From Psychrobacter nivimaris (GTDB taxonomy: Bacteria > Pseudomonadota > Gammaproteobacteria > Pseudomonadales > Moraxellaceae): DNA of 64,000 nucleotides. Below, one piece after another: positions 20,901 to 27,472 of the stretch. The translations under genes and the position numbers were made by a program. The stretch's first letter is position 1, and each line of letters begins with the position of its first letter. A model generated the notes under the pieces. It was given only the letters and a program-made list of their open reading frames with translations, ran no database searches and had not been told where the DNA came from. Where the stretch lies: positions 16,465 through 80,464 of the forward strand of contig NZ_VZIZ01000031.1 of NCBI RefSeq assembly GCF_009812035.1, written 5' to 3'.

Positions 20901-21110
20901 AAGAATGATGAGAACCAAACGGCAGACAGCGATACGCTTGATGTTCATCAACAGACCGCGCTGATGGCAACAGCTCTTAAAGAAGCGCTTACGCCACTGA
21001 CGATGCGGATGGATGAGAAGCTGGCGATTGATACCAGCACCGATCAATCTGGTAAGTTAATCGTCAATAGCCTCAACAGGCTAAACAAAATCTTTGATGA
21101 CTATGATTGA
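14925..21110 (+). CDS. Giant AAA ATPase ("DNA repair ATPase"/DUF3686-like), 2061 residues
   Basis: A very large soluble protein. The N-terminal ~500 residues are beta-rich and look like a propeller-type or DUF3686 region. A coiled-coil region follows (about 500-900). A mixed region of roughly 600 residues comes next, with low-complexity Ser/Thr/Asn linkers near 1140-1170 and 1360-1390. The C-terminal AAA domain has Walker A GYGKTT at residues 1519-1524 and Walker B MLYLDD ending at Asp1584-Asp1585. The tail is helical. I recall the family being labelled DNA repair ATPase in databases, but I know of no direct evidence for that role. It follows the flotillin on the same strand after 308 bases containing alternative hairpins. 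Size, coiled coils and neighbours suggest a membrane-stress or remodelling machine; this is inference. Confidence 0.8.
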   Translation: MADTQNLTTPDSNDNPNASQASQTDQAVASGNAYELIKKRLTEQGARLEQQTATLNTARLEEFGSTQMQVIARTRIRTEHNCVAQDMVQVGEYLLFGYNVFMGLKRASNVKDVLSLYRLNEPAGNEEEYQLEEVDLKGTFLAQDAFVQDFNELYRYYKQTRLIQITVKDSKLLLAFQIGERITDIRVFRFALDFSQGTPESAQVAYVDNRGERDIELPPAYDFDWIETTRDQMVNGKYPHMNILDTIFVETVGGDLTIKIEDNTQSGQGIYSEPVNDRTQSLTDAEIAYAKVGSLILLKILPYREEDYRYFVYNTLTEAVLRLDAIGQSCVQLPEDHGIIFPGGYYLQTGEYKLFDANNVDAKDLKFKRKIISPNGEDVLFLFYDRDLGVTGLFPYNLIKKQLANPIYCNGMALAENGRLVLFSDQNEPSRIHPMQIWHTPYASHEYVSELPESTSFYGKIGNKELVRGISDLYSITRLIDNQSVSQKLYEELADNTSRLFDSYYWLSEPELSEVASSIKEVTATAELVIDEFAKVQSIQKQTQTALADADTQQSEILRQIRVTSFESASDYVDQLSALRRQKGRLVSLEDLRYLDADKLQALQKQLEEAESELAEKTVLFLSGEEALSSYEGILVDVSERLNTAETNAELKPVLEKIDETAQGLDLLTELLGTLDVADATVRTQIIDDISTIYASLNQSKAKLNHKRKNLGSAEAVAQFGAQFKLFGQSIANALSIANTPEKSDEQMAKLLVQLEELESQFADPETNSGDQFLADIISKREEIYETFENHKQQLLDARNRKAQNLGDGALRMLESIKKRTQSTGVTGFTEEEALNTYFAADGLVQKVRNIAKELQAMGFSVKADDIDARLKAIQIESYKSLKDKSDLFEDGGQIIKLGKHRFSVNTQPLDLTLLSRQQSDGKRVLNLHLTGTDYYEVLNNAELNALRPYWDMNIASESDKVYRAEYLAYSIIESAKNSQEGLTEARLYQAYDATVITLDINGDIDNDSPLSKLVKAYATPRYQLGYDKGIHDHDATLLLMQILPTLREAGLLIYTPQVRALAQLFYWQLNIVQALGLDSLRQFGYDAWLNESVLTRANNWTDRAATAEQLRRALGSDTAKSLLVEDMSQVMRHFVMAHNDDSLSADNGTGINNGAGKQSTSKSGSELDSNTSDVHNANIFKPSYVQLACEYLVSVMGQSAETNIGANSTINWQTSQQAQQLCEQLSQTLNSASGSTQNTASFDQLQSSIGKLGFQPKSAYELLATWFHALLDKTYGGTESVNVATDGTNEAGEALSEAQLSESKEKEALRKQQLESGRHYVPEAIAVLLTQLNDAQREALVQRLIDSGASFDKGGANKGTANAASTLSFSLPSTSSSTSLTSINNPLNQVQSFARHTGKVSLEIQVNNLLGEHTRIHQQTLTFAVDDFLNRLHHHDTQVIPDYRRYLAMRSEILHTSKETLRLDEFMPRPLSSFVRNRLINESYLPLIGDNLAKQMGTVGEDKRTDLMGILMMISPPGYGKTTLMEYVANRLGLIFMKINCPSLGHDVTSLDPEKAPNATAREELNKINLAFEMGNNVMLYLDDIQHTHAEFLQKFISLGDGTRRIDGVWQGKTKTYDMRGKKFCVVMAGNPYTESGEAFKVPDMLANRADIYNLGDIMSGMEEVFALSYIENSLTSNTVLAPLANRDLADVHRLIKIAKADNANLAQAQSSDLTYPYSTSEVNEIIAILRHMFRVQEVILDVNQAYIASASQDDKYRVEPIFKLQGSYRNMNKMTEKLSAVMNENELNQLIDDHYLGESQLLTQGAESNLLKLGEMRGVLTDAEKERWAQIKADFLRNKAMGGEDGDTGARIVAQLVDLASGFNTISSQFETYLTKNDPEQIARLRQAGQQAQLDAQLNAQLEAQKILADSVINNAKVVSDSIDHSFEKSVSQLVQIYKHNHNTEKAEGEYLKQNQGAQKALMMQLVDAVEQLAQKMADSLSNSLTESLLKNDENQTADSDTLDVHQQTALMATALKEALTPLTMRMDEKLAIDTSTDQSGKLIVNSLNRLNKIFDDYD

Positions 21111-21239
21111 TACTGACGATTAACGCTTATAAGCAATAATGATAATTAGAACTTATAATTAATAGGCTATAGCGATAAGTTATTGATGTATAGTCGTGGC
21201 AGTTGATTCGACTATGTTAAACAAACCAATGAGAAACGT

Positions 21240-21401
21240 ATGGCGCACAAAAAGAAAAACGTCCGCAAAAAACTCTGCCCTGTCTGCGAGCGCGAATTTA
21301 GTTGGGCGAAGAAGTTGGATAAAAACTGGGAGAGTATGGTCTATTGTTCCGACCAATGCCGCCGCGTAAAAAAGTATGAAGGGTTAGATCATCAAAAGTA
21401 A
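21240..21401 (+). CDS. DUF2256 small zinc-ribbon-like protein, copy 1
   Basis: A 53-residue protein found by reading the gap by hand. It starts MAHKKKNVRKK and carries CPVCEREFSW and, about 20 residues later, YCSDQCRR: two C-x2/3-C pairs that could bind one zinc. This matches the DUF2256 pattern. A GAGAAA sequence precedes the ATG. The function is unknown. I recall DUF2256 genes lying near photolyase/cryptochrome genes in many proteobacteria; here the photolyase is 28 kb away. A paralogue follows about 240 bases downstream. Confidence 0.85.
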   Translation: MAHKKKNVRKKLCPVCEREFSWAKKLDKNWESMVYCSDQCRRVKKYEGLDHQK

Positions 21402-21432
21402 GAATTTAAATCTAAATTTCGCGTTGGTTGTA

Positions 21433-21457
21433 GGCTGGGTTTTTAACCCAGCCTTTT
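21433..21457 (+). terminator. Terminator between the two DUF2256 genes
   Basis: GGCTGGGTT (21433-21441) and AACCCAGCC (21445-21453) form a perfect nine-pair stem with a three-base loop followed by TTTT. The two small genes are therefore separate transcription units. Confidence 0.9.
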
Positions 21458-21642
21458 ATACTATATTCAGTCCAATATGAAAAAGATACAGCGGGACTGG
21501 GATGCTTAGTTTTTAATATGATTTTTGCAGCCTCTGTCGGCATAGGCACAGCAAGCCAGAAAAATTTATACCAGTTTCGCGTTATTAAATAACGTATCCA
21601 TTTTATTTAGTATTAACTATACAAAGTGACGCAGGGAAGCTC

Positions 21643-21801
21643 ATGGCACACAAAAAAGCAAACCTACCGCAAAAAGTATGCCCAGTCTGTCAGCGCCCAT
21701 TTACGTGGCGCAAGAAGTGGGAAAAGGATTGGGAGCAGGTGATTTATTGTTCTGAGCGCTGTCGGCGGAGTAGAAACGATTTAAACAATAAGAATCATTA
21801 G
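21643..21801 (+). CDS. DUF2256 small zinc-ribbon-like protein, copy 2
   Basis: A 52-residue paralogue of the gene at 21240, read by hand. It has [11 protein letters not shown], then [10 protein letters not shown] and YCSERCRR, so all four candidate zinc cysteines are kept. AGGGAAG lies just upstream of the ATG, a good ribosome-binding site. Roughly half of the residues match copy 1 and the DNA has drifted strongly, so the duplication is old. It is the last gene before the AT-rich island. Confidence 0.85.
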   Translation: MAHKKANLPQKVCPVCQRPFTWRKKWEKDWEQVIYCSERCRRSRNDLNNKNH

Positions 21802-21874
21802 ATTTCATGATAAGTTTTGGACAGTTCGAGTATGCAAGTTGATTTAGTCTGTGTTTACAAGCCGTAGAAAGAAA

Positions 21875-23056
21875 TTATAAGATAGGCATACTCAGTATAG
21901 CTTCTCTAGTAAGGTATTTAGCACATTTACCTTGAGCATGCATGCTACGCCACAATTTCCCTACTTCGCTTGAAACACTATTCCAAATTATTTTGCTATC
22001 ATCTTTAGATTTGCTAGACAGCATGTAAACAGAGTCTGTAAAAATTTGATTACCTTCTTTCACAATAGACTCTCTATTCAATGCCCTTTTTCCTACTCTT
22101 GGTATCAAAATATCGTTAATATTCGCACTTTTAAAAATTTTAGATTGTTGCTTATTATTTAAAAATAAAAAAGGCTCTTTTAGATCCGTAGTATGAATAG
22201 ATTCTAAATCTAGGTGGTCAAAATGTAGTTTACTATGACTCCCACGTACTAAAGAAGAGTTTAAGTCGCCTATTGTCTTACAGTTGCTATCTACCAAACT
22301 ATTAATAATTTTTAGTTTATGGTGATACTCGAAGCATAAGCTTTTCATAGCTTCATTTCTAGTTACTAGAATTTGGTCAGTGATTCCACCAAAAGCGTCC
22401 ATTTTCTTTAGACTTATTCTGTGTTTAAACTCATTCGATGATCTTTTATGAGCTATAACAGCATAGGATTGAACTTCAGTCTTCTCATATATACTATCAT
22501 CCAAACTTATCACCGATAAGCTGTCAAAACTATTGATAAACTTCTTCCGTTGAGGAAAATATTTCTCAAAAGCTACAAAAGGTGCGGAAATTATAAACAT
22601 CAAAGAAGATTTACAGTTCATTGATGACATTACTTTGTCTAAGAAGGCTATATCTAACTGCTTGAAACTTGAATTAGAGTTTAGTTCTAAGAAGTAATCG
22701 AAACTATAATTAGTTTTTTTCCGACAGAAAGGAGGGTTACTGATATATAAATTTTTTTTGTTTGAAGGAAGATGTTCATTCAAATAGAAATTTTCATCCA
22801 AAACATCAGCAAGGATAGGTTTATGTAGTTTACTTAATGTTCTTTCTAGTTGTTTAAACCTATCAACATCAATTTCAACCAAAATTCCATTTGATATCGG
22901 TAGTAACGCCGAAAGGTTACCCAAACCAGCCCCCAAGTCAGCGAAAAAATCATATTTATTTGGAAGAAGTGATACTAAAGACTGCACAATATGAGGAGGA
23001 GTATCAACCTGACCCAAATCTTTATCTGACTTGCTCAGATTACCCATAAGTTCCAT
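21875..23056 (-). CDS. N6-adenine DNA methyltransferase with C-terminal specificity-like domain
   Basis: A 393-residue class I methyltransferase. An opening GQVDTPPHIVQSLVSLLP resembles the start of type I/IIG adenine methylases. The SAM-binding motif FADLGAGLG is at 38-46 and the catalytic motif NPPF at 107-110, which fits N6-adenine methylation. The C-terminal third contains NDILIPRVGKRAL and FTDSVYMLSS, similar to target-recognition domains of HsdS or type IIG enzymes, so modification and target choice may sit in one chain. No nuclease motif is visible. Codon use is AT-rich compared with the flanking core genes. It is divergent from the three-gene operon that starts 242 bases away, and probably belongs with it. 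Confidence 0.8.
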   Translation of the reverse strand: MELMGNLSKSDKDLGQVDTPPHIVQSLVSLLPNKYDFFADLGAGLGNLSALLPISNGILVEIDVDRFKQLERTLSKLHKPILADVLDENFYLNEHLPSNKKNLYISNPPFCRKKTNYSFDYFLELNSNSSFKQLDIAFLDKVMSSMNCKSSLMFIISAPFVAFEKYFPQRKKFINSFDSLSVISLDDSIYEKTEVQSYAVIAHKRSSNEFKHRISLKKMDAFGGITDQILVTRNEAMKSLCFEYHHKLKIINSLVDSNCKTIGDLNSSLVRGSHSKLHFDHLDLESIHTTDLKEPFLFLNNKQQSKIFKSANINDILIPRVGKRALNRESIVKEGNQIFTDSVYMLSSKSKDDSKIIWNSVSSEVGKLWRSMHAQGKCAKYLTREAILSMPIL

Positions 23057-23249
23057 GTTCAGTCCAAAATTTGTTTTTTAAGTATAGTTGGCCGTATAAT
23101 ATATATTTAATATTAATTAACAATTGTATGTTAATTCGGGTAAAGTAAACTAGATCTCTATTCATTATGTTGCTCGTACAGAAATATGTTCTTCTTGTTC
23201 GTTAAGCTTAATGAACATAAACTGTTTGAAATTCATTTCATCAGCACTG

Positions 23250-23268
23250 TACCATTTTTTACATGGTA
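23250..23268. promoter_or_regulatory. Inverted repeat in the divergent promoter region
   Basis: TACCAT (23250-23255) and ATGGTA (23263-23268) are separated by seven bases. They lie 30 bases before the start of the phosphoribosyltransferase-like gene. It could be an operator or a 5'-UTR hairpin, but it is short enough to be chance. Confidence 0.3.
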
Positions 23269-23298
23269 TCGGCTATAGTAAAATTTTAGGGCTTTAGC

Positions 23299-24333
23299 AT
23301 GGAGCAAACAATCACAAATCTTGACGAACTAGATCACTACCTAGGAAGTGACAACTATGAAGACATTCTTGAAGATGAAGAAGCGAGAATTATTGCTAAG
23401 CATCGTTTCTTAGTATCTAAGGGTTTAAGTCATATTAAAATTAGAGATATTGAAAAATGGCTTAAGACATTTCAAAATAAACTATCGCATAGATTTATTT
23501 CAGTTTTTTTGTTGCAGAGCATTACTTATAGAAACTATGAAATGATGGAAAGTGCCTTTGCTAGAAAAATATCTAAGGATATTAAAAATATTTACGAGGA
23601 AGTAAGTCCTTATAAGAGTGATAGCCTTGAAGAATGGTTGAGACTAATAAGATACTCCAAAATAATAAGTTCACATTCGTTTGCCAATATACATTTTTAT
23701 TGTATAGATAAGAGAACTAGTAGTGTGACTCAATCGAGTAACACTATTCTAAGACGACTATCATCTAAAGTCATAAATCATCTACGTATACTTCAAAATA
23801 TCGATGAAGTGAAAGAAAGTATAAAAGCTAAAAATATGGTAGTTTTTATAGATGATTTCTTAGGATCAGGTACTCAAGCTGCAAAATTCTTTAATGATCA
23901 TGAAATTTTTGAACTTATTGAAATTGATGATGCTAACCAAATGCCGTTAATATATATGCCTTTGATGGCAACAAATACTGGTATAGACAACTTAAAATCT
24001 GAGTTCCCTAATCTAAGAGTTTTACCATCTGAGATAATAGAAGAAGACTCTAAGTTATCAAAGCATCATTCTTTAAGCGATTTCTTACAAACATTTGACT
24101 TGGATATAATGAAGATAGATATCGAAGAGCTTTTCATAGAAATGCAATCCTCTTACAGTTTTATAAGAAAAAATGCTTGGTTAGGATGGACAAATGCTAT
24201 GCTTTCCATCGTGTTTGAATGGGGTTGTCCTAATTTGACGGTGCCATTAATTTATCATGATAATAATAAGCCAACTACAGAAAACCCTGATGGGTGCAAT
24301 GTAATGTATCCACTCGCTGCTAGGAGAGTGTAG
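23299..24333 (+). CDS. Phosphoribosyltransferase-like protein (PRTase-CE type)
   Basis: A 344-residue protein, the first gene of a tight operon. Residues 181-194 read VVFIDDFLGSGTQA, the classic PRPP-binding loop of type I phosphoribosyltransferases (two acidic residues followed by a G-S-G-T turn). The preceding ~170 residues are helical and charged, with no purine- or pyrimidine-salvage signature, and the C-terminal part does not resemble Apt, Hpt or Upp. I recall this architecture as a phosphoribosyltransferase-like domain reported from prokaryotic conflict systems (PRTase-CE). The reaction and substrate are unknown. It ends three bases before the start of the ATPase gene, whose ribosome-binding site AGGAG lies inside this reading frame. 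Confidence 0.75.
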   Translation: MEQTITNLDELDHYLGSDNYEDILEDEEARIIAKHRFLVSKGLSHIKIRDIEKWLKTFQNKLSHRFISVFLLQSITYRNYEMMESAFARKISKDIKNIYEEVSPYKSDSLEEWLRLIRYSKIISSHSFANIHFYCIDKRTSSVTQSSNTILRRLSSKVINHLRILQNIDEVKESIKAKNMVVFIDDFLGSGTQAAKFFNDHEIFELIEIDDANQMPLIYMPLMATNTGIDNLKSEFPNLRVLPSEIIEEDSKLSKHHSLSDFLQTFDLDIMKIDIEELFIEMQSSYSFIRKNAWLGWTNAMLSIVFEWGCPNLTVPLIYHDNNKPTTENPDGCNVMYPLAARRV

Positions 24334-24336
24334 GTT

Positions 24337-26271
24337 ATGACAACTGTTGAAAAATTACTCACTAATTTATCTGTTGCTCGTACTGAGTTTAAAGTAAATA
24401 ACAGAAGCGTATTATCAAGCTTCGTTAAACCACCATTTTTTGAGCAAGTAAACATTTTAAATTACGAACATTCAATTGCTTTAGTAGGTGGTCGAGGATC
24501 TGGTAAAACAATGTATTTAAGGTATTTCTCACATTGGACTCAGTTCGGTGATGGTGTGAACGCTCAAATAGATGATTTAAAAAATATAGTTCTCTACTGG
24601 AAACCAGATACTATATTCTCTAGAGCAATAGAAAGGCGTGATTTGAGCCCAATTTTAGAAGACGCCTTTTTTCAATCTTTAATAACCATAGAAATAACCA
24701 AAGAAATCATTGGTTTAATTCGGAATACAATTAATCATTTTCCATTAGAAGCAGAAGAGATAAATCTAGAGAAGGAAGTTATTGCACTGATAAGTCGCAT
24801 ATATGATATTGAAGTTAATGATATAAAAAATGTAGTTTTTGAACTTGACCTGTTGTTTCAGACAATATATAGCAATATATTGTCTGGAAATATGCTGAAA
24901 TCATTAATACCAAATTTATTAATAAGGACAATTCTAGAAAAATTGAAGAGCTACTCATTATTTAGTAACACTTCGTTTAAAATTTATATTGATGAATTTG
25001 AGAACTTTACTTTGAATCAGCAGGCTTTCATAAATGCGTTAAGGAAGCATTCAGATGGTTTTATAAGTTGGAATGTCGCCTATAAGGCTCACGCCGAGAT
25101 ATCTAATTATGTACACACAAATAGTCAGAATAGTGAACAGCTTCAGAAACAGAATGATTATAGAGAAGTTAATATTGATCAAATTATTGAGGATTCTAAC
25201 AAGTTAGATATTAATAATTTCTTTTCTAAAATACTGATGGTAGCTATTGATAAGATAAAATATTCTGAATGTAGTTTTGAACAATCTTCTGAAAATGTAA
25301 AAAATATGCTTGTTCATCATACTGTAAGTAGCATAATCAAATCTTATTCTAAGGAAAATAGTGGCTTTCTAAGTCGTTTATCCAAGGAACTCCGTACTTC
25401 GGACGATGGCTTAGAAGAAGAGTTAGTTCAGAGAGTCTTGCTAAAACCTGATCTAGCCGTGGCATTGGTAGCTATAAAAGGGCAAAGAAACTTTAAACCA
25501 AACTCAATCGATAGATATTTACTAAACAACCTATCTGACGCCGAAGAAAAAAGTCTAGAAGAGAAGATTCGTCACTATGCTCCATCAGGTGTATTTAAAT
25601 TAAATATAACTTCTGCTTATAATAATATTCCAATCTATAGTGGATTTGATAGGTTTATGATCCTTAGTTCCAGCAATGTTAGACATTTTCTTGAACTTTG
25701 CTATCAAACATTTCAACTTCATCTGAAATCAAAAGATGGACAACAAAATTTAGAGTTGGATGATTTATTTAATATATCGAACGATACGATGCATAAAGCT
25801 GCAAATATAACTAGTGCAAAGCTGTTGAACGAAGTAACTTCGTTTGCTCCAATGGGACAAAGATTGAATATAATTGTTCAGAGACTTGGTGAGTTGTTTA
25901 GAATAAAGCATCAACTAACTCCAATAACAGAACCAGAAATCAACCATTTTGGTATAGTGACAGATTCTTTAGACGAACAAATGCAGAAAGTTTTAAACCA
26001 AGCTCTATGCTGGAACGTACTTATTCAGCATGAAGTCACTAAAGAGAAGAACAATATTGATATTAATAAATACGATTACCAACTCAATCCTATTTACGCT
26101 CCTGCCTTTGGTATCTCATATAGAAAGATGCACAAGAAAAAGTTCTCTTCTGAAGAGTTAGATATTCTATTTAATGCTAATAATGAGCAATGGATAAAGT
26201 ATAGAGACTCGATGGAAAAAAATAATAACAGCATTAGCTTCAAAGCTGATACACAAGCGGAGCTATTTTAA
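24337..26271 (+). CDS. ORC/CDC6-like P-loop ATPase of the island operon
   Basis: A 644-residue ATPase. Walker A is GGRGSGKT at residues 51-58. Walker B is FKIYIDEFENF with Asp219-Glu220 as the catalytic pair. It is followed by a segment around 240-255 (FISWNVAYKAHAEIS) in the place of sensor 1. The remaining ~390 residues are helical and show no motif I recognise. The overall pattern resembles the ORC-CDC6 family of AAA+ ATPases found in bacterial mobile and defence contexts. It may act as an NTP-driven switch that loads on DNA or gates the neighbouring effector; this is inference. It is translationally linked on both sides: three bases after the upstream gene, and its stop overlaps the next start by one base (TAATG). 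Confidence 0.75.
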   Translation: MTTVEKLLTNLSVARTEFKVNNRSVLSSFVKPPFFEQVNILNYEHSIALVGGRGSGKTMYLRYFSHWTQFGDGVNAQIDDLKNIVLYWKPDTIFSRAIERRDLSPILEDAFFQSLITIEITKEIIGLIRNTINHFPLEAEEINLEKEVIALISRIYDIEVNDIKNVVFELDLLFQTIYSNILSGNMLKSLIPNLLIRTILEKLKSYSLFSNTSFKIYIDEFENFTLNQQAFINALRKHSDGFISWNVAYKAHAEISNYVHTNSQNSEQLQKQNDYREVNIDQIIEDSNKLDINNFFSKILMVAIDKIKYSECSFEQSSENVKNMLVHHTVSSIIKSYSKENSGFLSRLSKELRTSDDGLEEELVQRVLLKPDLAVALVAIKGQRNFKPNSIDRYLLNNLSDAEEKSLEEKIRHYAPSGVFKLNITSAYNNIPIYSGFDRFMILSSSNVRHFLELCYQTFQLHLKSKDGQQNLELDDLFNISNDTMHKAANITSAKLLNEVTSFAPMGQRLNIIVQRLGELFRIKHQLTPITEPEINHFGIVTDSLDEQMQKVLNQALCWNVLIQHEVTKEKNNIDINKYDYQLNPIYAPAFGISYRKMHKKKFSSEELDILFNANNEQWIKYRDSMEKNNNSISFKADTQAELF

Positions 26272-27206
26272 TGAAATGCAGCAATTGGTATGAACATAAA
26301 GAAGGTGATAACTGGTGTAGTATTCTAGATGAGATTGACTGTCTTATAGTTGGTAATCACTATGAGATTGACGACAGATGTAAATTCTTAGGTGGCAAAT
26401 TTGAAGAATATAATAAAAATATATATGTATTCAATGTTATATATCTTCAAACGGGAACTCCTAAATTCTATCTAGATAACGAAGAAGTATCAGTTACTGA
26501 TTTGAATAAATTTATCCAAAGTAAAGAAGACAGTCAATCACATCTATTGATTGACATCTCTACATTTGATCTTCCTGAACTTTACCATTTTTTAAAGTCA
26601 TGTAATGATATTTTGACTTTTGCGCATATAGCTTATTCTGAACCAAAAGGATACGCTGAAGGTAATACAAAAGATGGATCGAATCTACAAACTAATAGTT
26701 TTTTATCAGAAGATGGTAACGGACTTGACTATCTTAGCTTTTGTGAAATCCTTCCACATAAAGATAAGCGATATTTAATTAGCATAGGTTATGAGTCGCA
26801 CAGATTAGCAGGTTTTCTCGGTTCTGATGAAATTAGGATTGAAGACAATAAAGCTGTGATTATTGGGATACCTCCTTTTAATGTAGGATGGGAGAATCAC
26901 ACTATTAGGAATAACTATCAGATATTAGATACGCATAATGCAGATATTCATATAGCGCCAGCAGATGATCCAGTCCGTACTTATTTAAGTGTTTTCGAAG
27001 CTCATCAAGAGTTAAGATCATCAGAAAACCTAGTGTTAATGCCTATAGGCCCAAAACCACAAGCATTGGGAATGATTTGGTTTGCAATAGATAAGAATAC
27101 AGGACCAGTTGCTGAAGTTGGCATTCAGTATGATTTCGTTCAAAAAGTGCAAAAAAGAACTTCTGGCATTAGCAAAGTCCATGTTTGGGACTTTAAATTT
27201 AGATAG
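26271..27206 (+). CDS. Unrecognised island protein, possible effector or sensor
   Basis: I cannot assign this 311-residue protein to a named family. It has no signal peptide or membrane segment and looks like an alpha/beta domain. Candidate conserved elements are LLIDISTFDLPEL at about 92-104, IGYESHRLAGFLG at about 177-190, IGIPPFNVGWENH, and LMPIGPKPQALG at residues 256-267. The last, a Gly/Pro-rich loop, looks like a nucleotide- or phosphate-contacting turn. It is joined to the ATPase gene by a one-base start/stop overlap, so the proteins are probably made in fixed ratio. It is the last gene of the operon, where effectors often lie. No nuclease, TIR or protease motif is visible. Confidence 0.7.
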   Translation: MKCSNWYEHKEGDNWCSILDEIDCLIVGNHYEIDDRCKFLGGKFEEYNKNIYVFNVIYLQTGTPKFYLDNEEVSVTDLNKFIQSKEDSQSHLLIDISTFDLPELYHFLKSCNDILTFAHIAYSEPKGYAEGNTKDGSNLQTNSFLSEDGNGLDYLSFCEILPHKDKRYLISIGYESHRLAGFLGSDEIRIEDNKAVIIGIPPFNVGWENHTIRNNYQILDTHNADIHIAPADDPVRTYLSVFEAHQELRSSENLVLMPIGPKPQALGMIWFAIDKNTGPVAEVGIQYDFVQKVQKRTSGISKVHVWDFKFR

Positions 27207-27332
27207 TATGCTTTGGTTGATTGCTGACAAATTAGTAGTGGTGTTTTGCTAAATGCGTACACTTACTTCAACAGACTTGATTATCTTCAATATCGAACGA
27301 TTAAAGTCTGCTAATAGAAAGTTTTCAACGGT

Positions 27333-27464
27333 CTACAGATTCAGATTTAACCACCTCTCAGCAGTCTTTATATCCCAGCCTTTATGCTCAGCATAGCTTT
27401 CTAGCTGATCGGTACTGATTTTACCGACGTTGAAGTATTCACTATCAGGATAATAGTAATAAAA
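27333..27464 (-). pseudogene. Detached copy of the last 43 codons of metH
   Basis: Reading the minus strand gives 43 residues plus a stop that match the C-terminus of the intact metH (28600-32403) at 36 of 43 positions, for example [12 protein letters not shown] and LESYAEHKGWD. At DNA level the match is roughly 83 percent by hand alignment. It has no start codon or upstream part; homology ends just before the stop codon of the symporter gene. It lies in the same orientation as metH, so the symporter gene is flanked by direct repeats of the metH end. Confidence 0.85.
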
Positions 27465-27472
27465 ACTATCAC

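Noticed and set aside
23299..27206. Retron or reverse-transcriptase-based defence operon
   Set aside because: None of the three genes shows a reverse-transcriptase motif, and no structured RNA gene is evident upstream.
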